Counted from the stretch's first letter, positions 1-11,627 are shown. The stretch is DNA of 64,000 bases from Microvelia longipes (GCA_018340805.1 JACMZG010001914.1:7897833-7961832), one strand, 5' to 3'. Made by a program: numbers and translations. Notes: generated by a model not told the origin, from the letters alone.

Positions 1-931
1 TAAATAAAACGCTGACGCAAAGATGTAAAAATCTTGTTTTAAATCAAATACCCAAGTTTGATAAGAAATCGTTAAAGGCTTGATTGTTTTTCCAGTCTTG
101 TCTGACTAATACTCGAGTCCAAGCATTAGAGTTTTCTTTTTGAGCCAAGTTACTGATGATGTAGGCGGAAACATAATATTATGTTTTGATAGCTTGAATT
201 TCATTACAGGAATTTCCATACTCTACTCCTGTTTTGTGTAACCTTTAGACCATTACGTATTCAGGTAAAGTCATATTCATAGATATAAAGTATATTGGAG
301 TAGCTATATATGGAGCTATAATCATACATATATCCTTTATGTCCTCTTTTTCCTGCCTCTATTATTTAATTCTTCATGCGTCCTTAAAATGAGATTCACG
401 TCTCAAAATCAAAATAATTTACGACATGAAAAAAAGAAAATTCATAATTTTGCTTAGGCTCGAAAAAATTCTATTAATTTTCTTAAAATGCACGTGATGC
501 CTCGTTATTATTATTATGGGAATTTGGGCAGATTTGTAACTTGCTATTTCCTCATTTTTTTGTTTCAAATTGATCCCTTTTCAAGGAATTTTCAATTATA
601 AAACTCAGAAATATTGATTTTTAAAAACCTGACTAAATCCTCATACTTTACTGCTATTAAGGTAATTTACGAGGAGTGACAGATCACCTTGAAAGTAGGC
701 CATAATTTTAGGCCCTTTTTGCTCACTCCTTTAGATAAAAAACTGTTTTCTATACCTTATAATGCCATGTAGACTCTAAAAGCCTCTACAGTGTAAAGGC
801 TTGTATTAGCCGTTTACATTTAGAGGCTTTTTGTGTTTATTCCGCAAAAGAGTCGTGGCTTTTTTACTGGGTTCTTAGCATAAACTGAGAAAAACATTTC
901 TAAAAGATAGTTCTGCAGAAGTCTCTTTTGA
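1..931. other. non-coding, receptor intron or 5' flank; one hairpin
   Basis: No coding signal was recognised. The only clear structure is an imperfect inverted repeat at 778-832: arms of about 24 bases around AAGCCTCTA...TAGAGGCTT with a short loop. The rest is AT-rich unique-looking sequence. Because receptor exons lie downstream on the plus strand, this is probably intron of that gene. Confidence 0.4.
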
Positions 932-1165
932 AGGACGAGGCATATAAAGATTTTTATCCCTCGTATAAAAATCTTAGAAGCCCTGACCGAGATCAAACGA
1001 GGTTACAGGCTGAAACTGTCTGAGTTGCAGGCTTACGCCTTTCGCTTGCCTGCCACTAGTACAAATAACGCTGCCCTCGCCTTTAGTGAAATGTTAACTT
1101 ACATCGACAATACACGAGACGGAGCCCTCGCTCTAGGTGTTCCAAAACACTTGCTGAGGACTTTA
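932..1165 (+). other. unidentified open frame without Met, possible exon remnant
   Basis: A 78-codon open frame lies between TGA (929-931) and TAA (1166-1168) and has no ATG. Its base composition is clearly richer in G+C than its surroundings, and the translation looks protein-like, with segments such as EIKRGYRLKLSELQAYAF and LTYIDNTRDGALALGVPKHL. I do not recognise a family. No convincing splice acceptor is visible at the left edge. It could be a remnant of a mobile-element protein or an exon of an unknown gene. It does not resemble a GPCR segment, so I do not assign it to the receptor. Confidence 0.25.
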
Positions 1166-1168
1166 TAA

Positions 1169-1704
1169 AAAAAAAAGAAATGTATATATTGTAAAATAAG
1201 ATCCTTTGAGCCCTAAATTTATTTTTAAGATCAAAAAATCAAAATATTATCAGAAAGTAATCTTATTCGTCATAAAAAACATATTTATAAGCAATAATGT
1301 GATTTTTTATATTTTTATTGAGGAATGTAAATATTATAATAAAGTCGCAAATGGCTCAAGCTTACAGCTTCTGTCATCAAACATCGTTATCTCAGCTCCT
1401 ACTAACATGGACCAGAAAGAGGGCCTTCCGCGTGCTTGCAGTTTGCTTTTATATCAAGATCGGCATTGCCAACAGTCGTGGTAAATGCCACTAAACGCTA
1501 TCATTCATGATAGATACAGTGGTATCTATTATAAATATTTATAATATGAATTAGTGAATTGTAGTAGTATTTAGTACTTCTTGCAGAAGCCACTAGTAGC
1601 CAGCTTTAGTGGCATATGCCATTAGTTGGCAGCTCTTATTGCTGATGCCAACAGTTGCTTTCTAATTTCTAATGTTTTTTTTTACATTTCTGCCATGTAT
1701 TTTA
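1169..1704. other. AT-rich stretch, nothing recognised
   Basis: No gene, RNA or mobile element recognised. Short inverted words around CCACTA/TAGTGG recur near 1470-1630 without forming a long stem. Confidence 0.3.
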
Positions 1705-1965
1705 AAAATAATCCGCTGGTTGCTTGAGTTTTAGTTTGTTGTATGTTTGTAACAGTGATATTAATATTTACAATCCGCTGGTTTGCTTGAGTTGTAGCTG
1801 TTGTATGTTGTACAGTGATATTAATATTTACAATCCGCTGGTTGCTTGAGTTGTAGGCTGTTTGTATGTTGTAACAGTGATATTAATATTTACAATCCGC
1901 TGGTTGCTTGAGTTGTAGGTTGTTTGTATATTGTAACAGTATTTTTGTAACCTAATATTTACAAT
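1705..1965 (+). repeat. minisatellite derived from the 5' edge of the downstream receptor exon
   Basis: Four to five tandem units of about 57-62 bp contain GTAACAGTGATATTAATATTTACAATCCGCTGGTTGC with small indels. The same string, nearly base for base, forms the first ~60 bases of the receptor exon starting at 2054, including the codons for its IFTICWLP-like TM6 segment. Units also carry a TAG/AG just before GTTGTTTGTATG, matching the exon's splice acceptor position. This is a local tandem duplication of an intron-exon boundary that then diverged. Units are frame-shifted relative to one another, so they are not functional exons. Confidence 0.8.
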
Positions 1966-2053
1966 TTGGTGGTTACTGGTGTATTAGGCTTGTATGTATG
2001 TTTGTGACTATTATATTCAATATTTAAAATATTCTGTTTTTATTTTGTTTCAG

Positions 2054-2250
2054 GTTGTTCGTATGTTTGTAACAGTGATATCAATATTTACAATCTGCTG
2101 GTTGCCATACCATGGATACTTCATATACGCGTATGAAAACCAATCAGTAGCTTTCTCTAGCTATGTACCACATTTATATTTAGCATTCTATTGGTTAGCT
2201 ATGTCTAATGCCATGGTCAACCCTATCATATACTACTGGATGAATACGAG
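2054..2250 (+). CDS. tachykinin/natalisin-type receptor, TM6-TM7 exon
   Basis: Internal exon of a class A neuropeptide GPCR at the cell surface. It opens after a TTTCAG acceptor (2053) and closes at AG|GTATGA, phase 2. The frame reads from VVRMFV through CWLPYH, the CWxP toggle motif of TM6, and an extracellular loop with YAYENQS. TM7 follows with LYLAFYWLAMSNAMVNPIIYYWMN, where NPIIY is the NPxxY motif. The words FYWLAMSNAMVNPIIYYWMN are typical of insect tachykinin and natalisin receptors (Drosophila TkR99D/TkR86C type). I cannot separate those two subfamilies from this part. Exons for TM1-TM5 are not seen and should lie upstream of the window. The codon split at 2250 joins in phase to 9117. 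Confidence 0.88.
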
Positions 2251-3190
2251 GTATGATTAAGCAACTAGCAGTGTTAGTATCAGTAGTAGTATTATAAGTA
2301 ATAACAGTAGTAGTAAGTGGCAGGTAGAAACAGTTGTACAAACCTTAGCTGGTTTGTACAAATGGTACTGAACGAGCCAATTCGGGTAGCTCACGGGGGG
2401 TTTGAGCTGGTTCACAAAATATTCAAAATTGGTATCAAAAGTAAACTCGCTTACCGAAGATGGTTGCTGTAGCGTCTTGAAAGGGCCCACTACGCTTTCT
2501 TCTTCCTTCTTCGTCATGGTAATTCACAGCCACAGCGTTCGGTAATTATTTTGATATTGACACGGTTCGGAAACGATTACGTAATTTTTATAAAATAAAA
2601 TAGTACTATTTTGATCGTAATAACTAACGAAATTATATAAAAATCTTAAAGCCGGTAGGCGATGTAATGAGAGGACAAATCACAACAGTCTGCTTGGATA
2701 TCAGATCCCGGTAGCAACATGAGGGAAATCTCGTGAGATACTCGTACGTAGTCAAGGTGTGAAACTCCGCCCTTTCAACTCTCATTGGCGAAAACTAAAA
2801 ATGATAAGAAAACTTCGCGAGAAAATTAAAGAAAAATGGGAGCTGGCGTCAACAGGTACACTTCTATAGAACATTTTTACCAACCCTCTGTAGTGTCAAA
2901 CTACTATTTATAACCCATAGACTAAGATGTGCACATATTATATTCGTAATCTGACGAGAATATACGTTTCTCTTCAATTGAATCTACTGTCTTTTCAAAA
3001 GCTATCATAGCATGGAATTGGTAGCAAGAGTAAATTGGAATTGCTCCATGTGGTCTGTAAAAGTGATCTGAAAGTGTCTCACTGACTGGAGACACTGATG
3101 TACTTTAGTGTGTTTACAGTCACAAATAAACTCTACCGCATTTGAGAACTATCAAAAACTAGTATAAGTATCACCTAAACATAAAATAAA
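2251..3190. other. receptor intron, nothing recognised
   Basis: First part of the ~6.9 kb intron between the TM6-TM7 exon and the helix-8 exon. An 86-codon minus-strand open frame (2257-2517) overlaps the exon's donor side and ends in a leucine-rich tract read from a TAG/TAA-rich repeat. I do not regard it as a gene. Confidence 0.35.
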
Positions 3191-3191
3191 C

Positions 3192-3419
3192 AGGAAATGA
3201 AGAATAGTCTCTCCACAAAAACAGTAGTTTATTGACAAAGTGCTTGGTGAGTTTTACTCGACTCACCGAGCTGTTACCATCTCGGAAAAAAAAAATAGTT
3301 TTATGTATTTATAACTTTCATCTTTATCTTCATGGCACTGATGATGACCTCATATTAGGTTGAAAGCGCTTTGCCAATGAACTATTGTTTTTGTGGAGAG
3401 ACTCTTTTCTTCATTTCCT
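3192..3419. mobile_element. MITE, family B (AGTCTCTCCAC ends)
   Basis: Short non-autonomous element with terminal inverted repeats. The left end reads AGGAAATGAAGAATAGTCTC, then TCCACAAAAACAG with AAAGTGCTT further in; the right end is its reverse complement (TTTTTGTGGAGAGACT...TTCATTTCCT). Internal subterminal words CTGATGATGACCTCATATTAGG recur in the copies at 11102-11416, 30655-30760 and 36593-36870. There is no coding capacity. Superfamily not determined. Confidence 0.7.
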
Positions 3420-4900
3420 AGTATGAATAATTCCACTTGTGCTCAATCTCATTCAAATAGAATAAACAATTACCATTATTTTATTTTGTCTCTAAATTAC
3501 AATGTTATCCGTTAAATATTGTAGTTTCGTCAAATATAAACCCTTAAAATCATAATATGTTCTATTTTCTTCGGGGGGCACGGAAAATATGTCGGAAAGT
3601 ACATGTCGGATGCATTAAGTTAATTGTTTTTAATAAAAAACAATAAAAGGCTAGAGAAATTGATATGTAACACAGGTGTTCAAAACACTAGGTGTCAAAA
3701 TGCCAGTCTAAAGTGGGTTTAGTAGTTGAGTCCTTTATATATTACATGAGGCAAACCATACACTCATTTGTAATGCCTTCGTAATCTTCTCTGCATAGAT
3801 AAAAATGTACAATTTTTGTCGTACATCTCAAATGATTATCACCTATGAGATTTTTCAAATATCACTGCAATGACGATTCCTGCAATGACGTCACACGTCA
3901 TTCATAAAAAGTCAGGTTATAACACAGGGGGAGCGTAAAGGCAAAAAAGTGTCGCCACCGTTTTCAAGGAAAATAGATGAGCATGGTACAACTTGTCTCA
4001 TATAGAGTTAAAAAGTATTGGAGAAGTGTATAATGTTTGTGTTTTTCTCTTTTAAGATCTAACACGCTTAGTGTCAACTGACTTTAAATCTACTAATTCT
4101 TTATTTTCTTAGGATTCGTAGCTCTATGATCGTAAAAAAAGTATGAATAACATTAAATATGTACAATAAACTACTAAACAACTATAAAGAACTAAAATTT
4201 ACTGGACGTATTTACAAACTGTAGATGGGACAGTTGTAGTAGTGCTACAAGTGCCCACTAAGGATTAGCGGTGGGGGTTGGCGAGACCTTTTTACGTTGT
4301 GAAAGCCTGATATGTTCCTTTCCCTTTATATAAGTTCCTTGTGTTATGACCTCCGAATGCGTTTGGTATGTTTACATTGAGATGAATCACATTATAAATT
4401 TCTAACATCTGGATTGATTTCGTCAAAATTCGGAATTGCGACTATGTAAACCGAGATTAAACCATCGCAGCATGGTTTAATCTCGGTTGCAAGTTAAGCA
4501 ATGTTAACATGTTGCTTAAATTGTTGGCAGGGCGCATTTTATATGTTTATTCTCTTCGAAAGCATATCGCCTGCCTCTAATTTTACATTGCTTGTTTTAC
4601 ATTTTTTATTCTTTAAAAAAAATTAACAAGTGGCACTTGTTTATTTAAAGGAGTAAAGAAAAAAAGTTAATTAAAGTAATTTGAGAAAACTCGTAGGCGA
4701 TGTTAATTACCTTATTGTTTTGGAAATGCTCTAAAATTTCATTATCACTTGCTATTTACTGTAAGATCTAAGAGACAATGGTTTCAAAATAAATTTAAAA
4801 ATAAAAGAAAACTTAATTGCACCATTTTCACTAGCTCCTAATTAGAAGGAATTCAGACTTATGTGAAATTTTAGAAAAGACATCAGAACAAGACTGAAGG
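3420..4900. other. receptor intron; one perfect hairpin
   Basis: No gene recognised. A perfect 16 bp inverted repeat (ACCGAGATTAAACCAT, loop of 6) lies at 4450-4487. Otherwise AT-rich unique-looking sequence. Confidence 0.4.
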
Positions 4901-4974
4901 AGCTATTATCAAATGGAAAGACAATGGGACAGTTGATAAACTGTCAGCCATTTTGTTTTTGTATAAAATAGAGA

Positions 4975-5325
4975 ATTTACGAATAAAAAAATTTTGAAAG
5001 AAAAGCGAATTTTAAATGAAAAATCACGCTTAAGAGAGCGTGATAAAAATTGAATGCATGAGAGCAGTCCGACTGAGGGACTAACGGCTCTATTTGTTTT
5101 GTTTTGAAGAAGAAGAAAATTTTCTTAGCGAATTATAAAAGAAAAAATACGCTTATGAGAGTAGTCCAGTGGAGAGGCCAAACTCTCTGTTTATTTTGTT
5201 TAGAATTTAAAGAGAAGAAAAATTTGCTATCGAATTATAAATGAAAAACACGCTTACGAAGTCGAAAGCAAGAGAGAAGTCCGACTGAGGGACTAAATGC
5301 TATAATTTTTCTTAATTCCTAAAGC
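4975..5325. repeat. tandem repeat, about 115-130 bp unit, three copies
   Basis: Three diverged copies share AGCGAATTTTAAATGAAAAA, CACGCTTA, GAGAGCAGTCCGACTGAGGG and ACTAA...CTCTATTTGTTTTG. Spacing varies through indels. There is no open frame. Confidence 0.6.
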
Positions 5326-5869
5326 GAAAAAAATAATTGCATTAAATGGCGTTAAAGTTGTAATTGTTATGCTTTTATTATTTTTGCCTTCGCCCTAAAT
5401 TCAAAGAATTATTTTTTGTTCCACCTTACAACTACCCCCTCTTAATTTTGAGCCAAAAAGATATTTGAAATTTTTATTTTTACAACCTTCTATATGAAGC
5501 CACTTAACCTTAATTAGAGCATCATAATAAAACCTTTGTTTTTAATAACCTTCCCATCCTGAGAAAAAAACTGATACCCTGTCAAAGGCTGCAAAATATG
5601 AGCTTTCATTTTAATAAATTTTCATTAAATACGTTTTCGTTTAAAATTTCTCATTTTGTAAAGCTCTTTAAAAATATGTCTTATAATTGTTTCGAAGTTT
5701 ATAAAAGTCGAAAGTACCTACTCTTAAAAAATACTACAAAGTATTAAGTTTATGATGGTTATTTCATAAAAACAGGCTGATAATTATAGATCGTGGCTTC
5801 CCTAATTAGTAGAGCTTACAAATTTTAGGGCTTAGTAAGGCCCTACTAGGGCTTAAGGGGGGTATAAAA

Positions 5870-6530
5870 TCAGAAAATAATCCAATTAAGTTGAAATTTG
5901 GTGCAAGTGTATACCTTTACGTAATAAATAAGTACGTTAAGTATTTGTCAATACGACTACATCTATGAATTTTGTAGGATCATAAAAGTTAAGCAGCATT
6001 GAGCGTGGTCAGTGTCTGCATGGGCGACCTCTGGAATGAAAAGGATGTATTTATTATCTGACGAGCGAAGTGAGTCCGAAGACGTGTTGCAGTTTAAATT
6101 TAACGACTTATATAATCTGAGACGAGCGAAGTGAGTCCGAAGACGTGTTGCAGTTTAAATTTAACGACTTATATAATCTGAGGACGAGCGAAGTGAGTCC
6201 GAAGACGTGTTGCAGTTTAAATTTAACGACTTATATTATCTGAGGACGAGCGAAGTGAGTCCGAAGACGTGTTGCAGTTTAAATTTAACGACTTATATAA
6301 TCTGAGGACGAGCGAAGTGAGTCCGAGACGTGTTGCAGTTTAAATTTAACGATATTATCTGAGGACGAGCGAAGTGAGTCCGAAGACGTGTTGCTTAACG
6401 ACTTATATAATCTGAGGACGAGCGAAGTAAGTCCGAGGACGTGTTGCATTTTAAATTTAACGACTTATATTATCTGAGGACGAGCGAAGTGAGTCCTTAG
6501 AAAAGTTTCAAGGTATCCCGTATCCGATTT
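5870..6530 (+). mobile_element. 5S-rRNA-like composite repeat element, copy 1
   Basis: Three parts appear in order and recur at 62692-63482. First is a lead-in AATCCAATTAAGTTGAAATT...GGTGCAAGTGTA. Second is a segment at 5986-6045 strongly resembling the internal region of 5S rRNA (AGTTAAGCAGCATTGAGCG, GGTCAGTGTCTGCATGGGCG). Third is an internal tandem array (6056-6500), then an end word AAAGTTTCAAGGTATCCCGT...TTTTTGAAA. The 5S-like part covers the A-box to C-box region and lacks the 5' third of 5S, so it is not a 5S gene. It could be a 5S-derived SINE or a composite MITE. Partial lead-in copies lie near 27010-27165 and 53522-53590. Confidence 0.55.
6056..6500. repeat. 61-62 bp tandem array carrying a GGAC/GTCC stem-loop
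   Basis: About eight units. Each contains GAGGACGAGCGAAGTGAGTC, a short hairpin with GGAC pairing to GTCC, followed by CGAAGACGTGTTGCAGTTTA and AATTTAACGACTTATATAAT. Units are nearly identical, with small deletions in units 5 and 6. A single diverged unit occurs at about 62884-62940, and the hairpin core again at 63380. Confidence 0.8.
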
Positions 6531-7970
6531 TTGAAAGTAAATAAATATTTTGCTACGTTCAATTTTCATCACAAAAAAGAACACTCTCAATATAGAGTGT
6601 TCTTTTTTTAGACAAAAATAATCTAGCTTTTGAAAATTTGGGAACATAAAAACCTAATTTCTAAAAGAGGAAACAAGTCTCAGCGTGTCATGTTATGCGT
6701 CACGTGTTACGTTCTACGAGTTAACTTGCTTTTCAAGTTTTAGTGTTTTTTTTCTTCTTTTTTCTATTGTCTACGCTCTGCAATACGCAGCATTTTTGGT
6801 TTACATACAAGTAATCTCATGCATGAGTAACTTCTACACACTTTGCTAAGCATTGTTTTATAAAATACTTTTCTTAAACCAAGTTCATTCACATAAAAAA
6901 TGCGTTTCAGAGTAAACAATATTACCATATAACCAAGGATCTTGAATAAAGGGGATGACGCATTAAGGAACTTTTCTCACTGGAAGTTGTATGAGATAGA
7001 GAATTAGATGCAAACTTACCCCTTCCCCTTAATTATAATGAAAAAAGGCGCCAAACGCAGGTTATGTAGCAAGGTTGTCGAGTTTGCTTCTCAACTTTCT
7101 TCTGTGCTTTTCGTTACATTTTGGTGCTTGTTAAGTCATTTGTGCTTATATAATTTTAATTTTGAAATATACTTTGCCTCTACAGTGAGTGATATGATTA
7201 GATCTCCCGCCTGATTTTTTTTCTATATCGTGCCTTATCTAGACACTAAATCTTTATTAACTCTTACACCTCTACCAATTATTGTTGTTATATTAATCAA
7301 TACTAAGGCTAAAAAACGATTTATTATAATATTAGCTTACTTCTGTTTGATGATGAGAATATCATTGGACAAAAATGAAGATTTCCGTCTATTATTTAAT
7401 ACTACAGATTTTTGTTGATCATGAATAGCTGACAAAATATATTTATGCGAGAAACTCCTAGGAATACAACAAGCAAAATCCAATGCTTATCTGAGAACTG
7501 ATCCTCCATTCGACAATCGTCATCATTGAATACTCAAATGAGTGTCCAAGTCCCATTCTGTTCAAACGCGTTTCAAAGGAAATTTACTAAGCATGCAGAC
7601 CTCCACGCCTGAATTTGTTAAGCGAATAGGCAGCAAAGCCTCGCTCCACGATTGACTCCTGAAAATAAATATTGAAAATAACAAGAAACAACTATTTTCG
7701 ATAAAAATCTCTAATGTATGGCTGAGAATAGTTAACATAAAACAATACCAGAATATTATGATATTAGTATTAAATTTCTTTGAAATTAATGCGGTTTCTA
7801 AAAGATTAATTTCAAAGTTACCATATTTGGTCATAGTTACAAAAAAAACAACGGTAAATTTGAACTGCCCAGAGTCCACTTACTCGGGAAAACAACCATT
7901 TGCAAAAGTCTAGGACGTTTTAACCTGACATTTAAGAATGTAGGCCCATATTTAAAGAAACATTTCTTAC
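6531..7970. other. receptor intron, nothing recognised
   Basis: AT-rich, with short open frames on both strands that show no recognisable protein. A short hairpin AAGAACACTCT...AGAGTGTTCTT lies at about 6577-6607. No repeat copy was recognised. Confidence 0.35.
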
Positions 7971-7977
7971 CTTGTCC

Positions 7978-8300
7978 ATTAGGTCTCCTTAAGGGTTCCC
8001 TTAAGGCCTCCTTTAAGGATTATACCAGGATCCTTTACAGGATTATATCTCCTGTAGGGACTCTTAAGGCCTCCTTAAAATACTCCTAAGGCCTCCTTAA
8101 GAAACTCTTAAGGCATTCTTAAGAGACTCTTAATACCTCCTTCATGGACGTTTAAGGCCCCCTTAAGAGACTCTTAATACCTCCTTCATGGACGTTTAAG
8201 GCCCCCTTAAGAGACTCTTAATACCTCCTTAATGGACCTTTAAGGCCCCCTTAAGTAAACCTAAGGCCTCCTTTTGGAACCCTTAAAACCTTCTTATGGA
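7978..8300. repeat. degenerate tandem repeat built on CCTTAAGG
   Basis: About 16-18 degenerate units of roughly 18-20 bp in which the palindrome CTTAAGG alternates with CTCCTTAAGAGACTCTTAAT. The block at 8120-8215 (ACTCTTAATACCTCC, TTCATGGACGTTTAAGGCCC) is repeated almost exactly two to three times. Non-coding. Confidence 0.7.
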
Positions 8301-8309
8301 ACAGGTAAG

Positions 8310-9116
8310 AAAATATCTTTGAACGGCCTAATAAGTTGGGCATCTGCAATGTTCCACTCAGTACTTCTATGCCTTTATCTATTAATATCTTCTTTGCCAG
8401 TCAGGGTTTAACTATATGACTTATAGGTATTAGGTTTAGAGCAGTTAGTAGAGATGGCTTTGATTACCATTAAGTATAAATTCAGGGTATTGTATAAATA
8501 GGGTTTGTATAATGGTTTGAAACACGTTATATCTTTAGGCAAATAAGCAATAATTGTGACTTCATTTTTAGTTTTCCTTGCCTATTGCCGTAAGCATAAT
8601 AAAGGGAAAGTATTCTCCAGGGATTTCCCAGGTTTTTCTTTCATTAAAATAGCCAAAGTTTGGCTAAAAGATATATTTTTATCGTCATAGCCAAAGTTAT
8701 AATGATAACGAGATACCATTATAGAGTCAACTTGGTCAACTTCAGTACAGGTTTGAATTAAGGTATATGAAGGAGAGATCTACTCCTTAAAAGCCCAAGG
8801 GGGCTTGAAGCATATTCACACATCTTCCAAGAATTCCTACAATAAACCCCTAGGACTTATGGAATTGTATTTACAACCTCATCAATCAAAGTCATAAACT
8901 AATAGACTGTTAAAGATGCGAAACCCTTCAGACCTTCATGAGTGAAAAGTTTAAAAAAGTCGCTCTATTTCATTTCAAATGTCAAAGTTTGAGTTCCAAA
9001 CAAATCCCAACTGCTTACCCTTTGAAGTTTTATTTTAATCTTTGAATATGTTATAAGTTCGAAATTACATTATAAATGATAACCATTTGTAGGTCTAATG
9101 AGTGACTTGATTTCAG
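8310..9116. other. receptor intron, nothing recognised
   Basis: Unique-looking AT-rich intron sequence ending in the acceptor TTGATTTCAG just before 9117. Confidence 0.4.
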
Positions 9117-9251
9117 GTTTCGTGTTTACTTCAGACAAGTGATGTGTGAGTGGTGGTGTAGAGGTGGCGATGACGATCTAGTCTCAAGAACCAACAGATC
9201 GGATCTACTTGACATGAGGACGTCCAGGTCTAAATCCTGTAAGAGTCGCCG
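9117..9251 (+). CDS. tachykinin/natalisin-type receptor, helix 8 and cytoplasmic tail exon
   Basis: The acceptor TGATTTCAG is followed by G TTT CGT GTT TAC TTC AGA. Joined in phase to the split Arg codon ending at 2250, this gives an RFRVYFRQVMC helix 8, the expected continuation of the NPIIYYWMNTR end of TM7. The Cys residues after it (MCEWWC) are candidate palmitoylation sites. The tail is Arg/Ser-rich (RTSRSKSCKSRR), fitting a kinase/arrestin-regulated cytoplasmic tail. The exon ends CGC CG|GTAATT, phase 2. Family match and phase agree, so the assignment is good even though the exon is short and the intron before it is 6.9 kb. Confidence 0.8.
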
Positions 9252-11100
9252 GTAATTTACCCTCTTTCTTCCCACAAAACCTATTTGCACCAAGACTTTG
9301 CTTCCCAATATATCAATAATTTTAAAGGAATCAACTAATACTTCAAAATTTAGTGTAAACTAGATCCCAGCGAAGCTCGTATATTTTTCTTAATTATGAG
9401 TTTCGCGCTAAACATTTTAATAATGTATCTGAAACGCAGAAACGGCAATTTATCGGTAGAGACAAATAATACTTTTTAAAGCCTAACAATTGCCAGCTTA
9501 CTGCCTTAGTTCCTAATTGCATTTTTCTTCATTAGTAATATTATTCCCGAAAGATTTTTGAAACCTACCTTGAAGATTCCCCTGCAATGATCGTGAAACA
9601 TTTGCTGATTTCGACAACCTCCAAACCCAGATCGATCTCGAATTATAAATACTTGGACTGATTACATTAGAAATCTTGATGCATCTTTAGTTGAGCTCTT
9701 AGGGTTCCTTTTAACTTGAGAATTAACATCCCCCGAGAGTTGTGGTTCATATTAAAAGATTTAACTGGTATATGCTAGTTTTATTGGTAATATTTCTATG
9801 TGTGAACCCCCCTTTGAGCCTTAATTTTTTATTTCAGTTTTAGCCTTAGTATCTTCCCTTAAACATTGATAAACATCTAAATAAAGACTTGACTTAAAAA
9901 GGTAGGCGGTAGGTTAATGTCCGCCCGAAATAGCTAAACTGTTGCTAAGTTAACTTAATTGAAGGAAGGAAAAGTTTTAATTTTCTTACCTTACGTTTTG
10001 CTTAACTTTGTAATTAATTAAGGTAAATAGTAACAGCCCAAGAGAAAACCCAGCAATTTATCTCTATAAAATGCAGGTTTTTATCCAATCCCCTGATTGG
10101 ATTAAACAAATTTCAAGATACAACACTTAAAATGGTTTACTAGAAGAAAGAACATTTCCAGCCGGAAATACCACGGCAACACTTATCTAGCTCTAGGCTT
10201 AGATAACCTATGTATTTATGCAAGAACAATTTAGGTAATAATGTAAAATCTTGATTACAAAAAATAGCTATAAGCCACTTTTTTAAGAAGCTATAAGAAT
10301 TCTTTAAACAATTATTTATATAAATAATAGCACAATTGTTCTTTATTTTATATTACCTAAAAGACTAGCCTAAGCTTTTGAACAAGTTTTTCAAATTTAA
10401 TAGAAAGTCGAACAATTTTTCAATTTCCCCGGGGGCGGCACCAAAAAAAATGTATTGGCTCAAAATCCGTTTTAGGTCAAAAGAAAATGTTGGAGGCAGT
10501 AAAACTGTTTATTTATTTTTTTGGGGGCAGCACTTGTTTGTTTGTTGTCGAAGGCTTAGTTATTTATTAACTAAATATAAAGGACATTTCTGTAATAATC
10601 CGTTTTTGTTTATTGTTTTATAAGCTCACAAATAATAAAGTTTTAAATTAATTTATCACTTTGTTTAATGTTCTTCATTAGTAATTTACTTTGTTGAATA
10701 AATTTATTCTCTTCAATAAAAAAATCTTTCTTAAATTGGAATCGACCCCGCGATATTTATCTTCATAATGCAATGCTTATTAGAAAAAACAATTACACTA
10801 AGAGAACTTGCACTCTTTGAAATCAATAAATATTATTTTGATTGATACCCTCTCGCCATTGAACTCAATTAAAAATAAATAAATAAGTTGATAGCAAGAG
10901 GAAGCAAAGTCGTATATTTCTATTTTCCTTATTCTGTTTAAAGAACAAAGACAAAACTAAACTAATCTCTAATGCAATAACAATATGCTAAAAATAAAAA
11001 TATGTCTTAGAGTAAACTATTACATTTATAAATAGATGATAACCACAGCCTCCTGAGTTGAATTCTGCAGGGGTTACATCTTGAGAATGGAGTTCATCAT
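9252..11100. other. receptor intron, nothing recognised
   Basis: Start of the ~13.7 kb intron. No gene or element recognised. Minus- and plus-strand open frames here (for example 10378-10623 +) have low-complexity composition. Confidence 0.35.
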
Positions 11101-11101
11101 A

Positions 11102-11416
11102 AATAATTAAATGAAAAGTCTCTCCACAGAACATAACTTTATTGGCAAAGCGCTTTCAACCTAGCTAGAGGCCATCATCAGTGCAAAACCTATCATACAA
11201 GTAACACTAGAATAAATAAAAGATAAAACAAGAATAATAAAATAAAAAGGTAAAATAATAAGGTAACAAATTAAATAAGGTACCTGATGGGCTAAAATTA
11301 GATAAAGAATCAGGTACAATGAAATACATATAGTTAAAAAGTAAAAGTTTTTTTACTTTGAAAGCGCTTTGCCAATAAAGTTTTTATTTTGTAGAGAGAC
11401 TTTTCATTTAATTATT
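11102..11416. mobile_element. MITE, family B, second copy
   Basis: The left end AATTAAATGAAAAGTCTCTC, then CACAGAACATAACTTTATTG, mirrors the right end AGTTTTTATTTTGTAGAGAG and ACTTTTCATTTAATT. It contains GGCAAAGCGCTTTCAACCTA and AGAGGCCATCATCAGTGC, as in the other copies. No open frame. Confidence 0.75.
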
Positions 11417-11556
11417 TCTGCAGGGGTTGTTATACCTGATGACCCACAAGGATCTACAGGGATAATAATTAACTATACATAGTATGGATATATTTAAAAT
11501 AATTCGGTTCCTTTGGCGTCAAAATTAGAACAGATTTAATATGAAAAATTAGGTAA

Positions 11557-11561
<5 letters not shown>

Positions 11562-11626
<65 letters not shown>
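11562..11626. repeat. (TA)n microsatellite
   Basis: About 65 bp of alternating TA with a few TTA interruptions, followed by GTGTGTTTGTGCGTGTG. Confidence 0.95.

Positions 11627-11627
<1 letters not shown>

Noticed and set aside
2257..2517. 86-codon minus-strand open frame as a gene
   Set aside because: No recognisable protein, its C-terminal leucine run is read from a simple repeat, and it abuts the receptor exon's donor.
5986..6045. A functional 5S rRNA gene
   Set aside because: Only the internal third matches; the 5' stem strand and the 3' terminator context are absent.
6056..6500. Tandem CTGAGGACGAGCGAAGTGAGTCCGAAG units as hammerhead ribozymes
   Set aside because: The GGAC/GTCC stem and following GAA resemble stem II of a hammerhead, but the CUGAUGA core is missing (CTGA runs straight into the stem), GAAA is GAAG, and no third core strand is seen.
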